24,684 bases of DNA, from NCBI GenBank assembly GCA_047975295.1, contig JBKEDH010000014.1:1-24684 (forward strand), written 5' to 3'. Positions 23,679 to 24,684 of the stretch are shown one piece after another. Source of the DNA: JBKEDH01 sp047975295. GTDB lineage: Bacteria; Bacteroidota; Bacteroidia; Flavobacteriales; Flavobacteriaceae. The notes beneath the pieces were generated by a model. That model did no database searches and had not been told where the DNA came from. It saw only the letters and a list, made by a program, of their open reading frames with translations. Within the stretch, counting starts at the first letter, position 1; every line of letters starts with the position of its first letter. Both the position numbers and the translations under genes were made by a program.

Positions 23679-24668
23679 TTAAAAAGCATAAATGGCAGCC
23701 AAAGTAAATGCAGCCAAGCTTTTTGTAGGCATACTATCGTTATCGAAATATACTTTTTGAGAATTACTATCCAATCGCAATTCGGGTTTTATGGTTAAAT
23801 TTTCTATTGCATAGCTTCCGGTTAGGGTGATGGCAAAGACATCTTGGTCGTCAATCGCTGTATCGGTATCGTGAAGCCAATCAAAATATTCGCCTCTTAA
23901 TCCTACAGATAGGTTATCTCTTATGCTGTACTGTGGGTATAAAGCGGCGCCGTAAAACCCTTTTGCGTTACTATTGGCGTAAGCTGCGTTTATTCCAAGA
24001 AAAAAATCATCCAACAGATTAAAACCTCCTGTATAGTCAATTTCAAAACCAAGAACTTCGTTATCATCGTAATACAAGTTCAAATATTGTCCGGCATAAC
24101 CTAATTGTGCTCCTAAAGCATAGCTGCCAACTAGATTATTATTAACATCGGTCGGATTCATAACAGCAAGCATTAAACTAAAATCGTCGCCCAATGCAAA
24201 GTCGGCTTTTAAGCCTACATGCGAAAAAGGACCGTTTGAAAACAAATAAGAGGTGCTGTAGTTAAAATTAGCAACAGGAGAGATTACCTCGTAGCCCAAA
24301 TAGGTGTTAAAACGACCCAATGTTAGTTTTGTGTTTTTCGATACGTTCCAATAAGCATATAATTGATTAACGTAAAGTTCTTTATCTCCGCCTACGGCAT
24401 CTACACCTCTGGGGCCAAAAGCCAAATCGGCAACAGCTCCTGTTTTGGTTCCCTTATAAGAGGCTATAACGTTTGCCATACCCAGGGCAAACCCTGCTTG
24501 ATTGGCAAATGAAGAGCCAAACGATGGAGAGATGTCATCGGGAGCAGTTATATACGTTTGGTAATATGCGTCTATACTACCACTTAAACTTATATTTTTT
24601 AATAGTTTTTCTTGAGCCAAAACAAATGTTGCTGTTAACAACATAAAAAGAGTTAATAATTTTTTCAT
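23679..24668 (-). CDS. Outer-membrane beta-barrel protein (OmpL/BBP2-like putative porin)
   Basis: 329-residue predicted outer-membrane barrel. The signal peptide MKKLLTLFMLLTATFVLAQ is followed by an opening strand, ISLSGSIDAYYQTYITAP. Alternating aromatic and polar beta-strands run throughout, such as LTLGRFNTYLGYEVISP and LSVGLRGEYFDWLHD, and the terminal strand FTLAAIYAF ends in Phe. The pattern matches the putative OmpL-like/BBP2 porin family. It lies 138 bp upstream of glnB-amt on the same strand, an arrangement common in Bacteroidota, so it may let ammonium or another nitrogen source through the outer membrane. The substrate is inferred from context only. The full gene is present, but its promoter lies beyond the window edge. 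Confidence 0.87.
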   Translation of the reverse strand: MKKLLTLFMLLTATFVLAQEKLLKNISLSGSIDAYYQTYITAPDDISPSFGSSFANQAGFALGMANVIASYKGTKTGAVADLAFGPRGVDAVGGDKELYVNQLYAYWNVSKNTKLTLGRFNTYLGYEVISPVANFNYSTSYLFSNGPFSHVGLKADFALGDDFSLMLAVMNPTDVNNNLVGSYALGAQLGYAGQYLNLYYDDNEVLGFEIDYTGGFNLLDDFFLGINAAYANSNAKGFYGAALYPQYSIRDNLSVGLRGEYFDWLHDTDTAIDDQDVFAITLTGSYAIENLTIKPELRLDSNSQKVYFDNDSMPTKSLAAFTLAAIYAF

Positions 24669-24684
24669 CTACTTAAATTTTTGT

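Noticed and set aside
23592..23798. 68-residue plus-strand frame at the porin/glnB gap
   Set aside because: It overlaps the end of the porin gene in antisense and shows no recognisable features.

Overview
The window looks like a chromosomal, mostly housekeeping stretch from a Bacteroidota bacterium, most likely family Flavobacteriaceae. The signs are: a T9SS type A C-terminal sorting domain; a TonB-dependent receptor with an N-terminal carboxypeptidase-regulatory-like domain; the ileS / short DksA-like / lspA order; AT-rich DNA; start codons preceded by A-rich leaders rather than Shine-Dalgarno sequences; and several promoter boxes of the flavobacterial type TAnnTTTG. I cannot name the genus. 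No tRNA, rRNA, CRISPR array, phage gene or intact transposase was seen.

Layout. A secreted BspA-type leucine-rich-repeat protein (minus) opens the window. It is followed by ileS, a degenerate DksA/TraR protein and lspA (plus), with a terminator after the DksA gene. Converging on these is a tight four-gene minus-strand operon: rimB-like retropepsin, rimK, an M14-type AstE/aspartoacylase-like hydrolase, and 5-formyl-THF cyclo-ligase. A plus-strand series follows: uvrC, a patatin fused to an outer-membrane barrel, a DUF3108 protein, an M23 lipoprotein, pgi and a TonB-dependent receptor. The last third is minus strand: an AT3 acyltransferase, then the ammonium unit amt / glnB (P-II) / outer-membrane beta-barrel protein.

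Two kinds of repeat lie in the gaps. One is a MITE-like element with AGAGCCTGTTTAAA terminal inverted repeats, present twice (113 and 163 bp, with a 78-bp core about 95% identical). Its first copy supplies the last codons and stop of lspA. The other is a 142-bp nested palindrome between the convergent TonB-receptor and acyltransferase genes, built on GAGGCTGTCTAAAAAG arms.

The best leads are these. IleRS carries GIHH instead of HIGH, the swapped motif reported for mupirocin hyper-resistant IleRS2 enzymes. The rimB-rimK-M14-folate operon could be a glutamate write/erase module. P-II has changes at 2-oxoglutarate ligand positions. Three predicted TTG starts fall inside promoter boxes, so I moved those starts downstream. 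I found no clearly new multi-gene defence or biosynthetic system; the rim operon is the nearest thing to an underexplored one.
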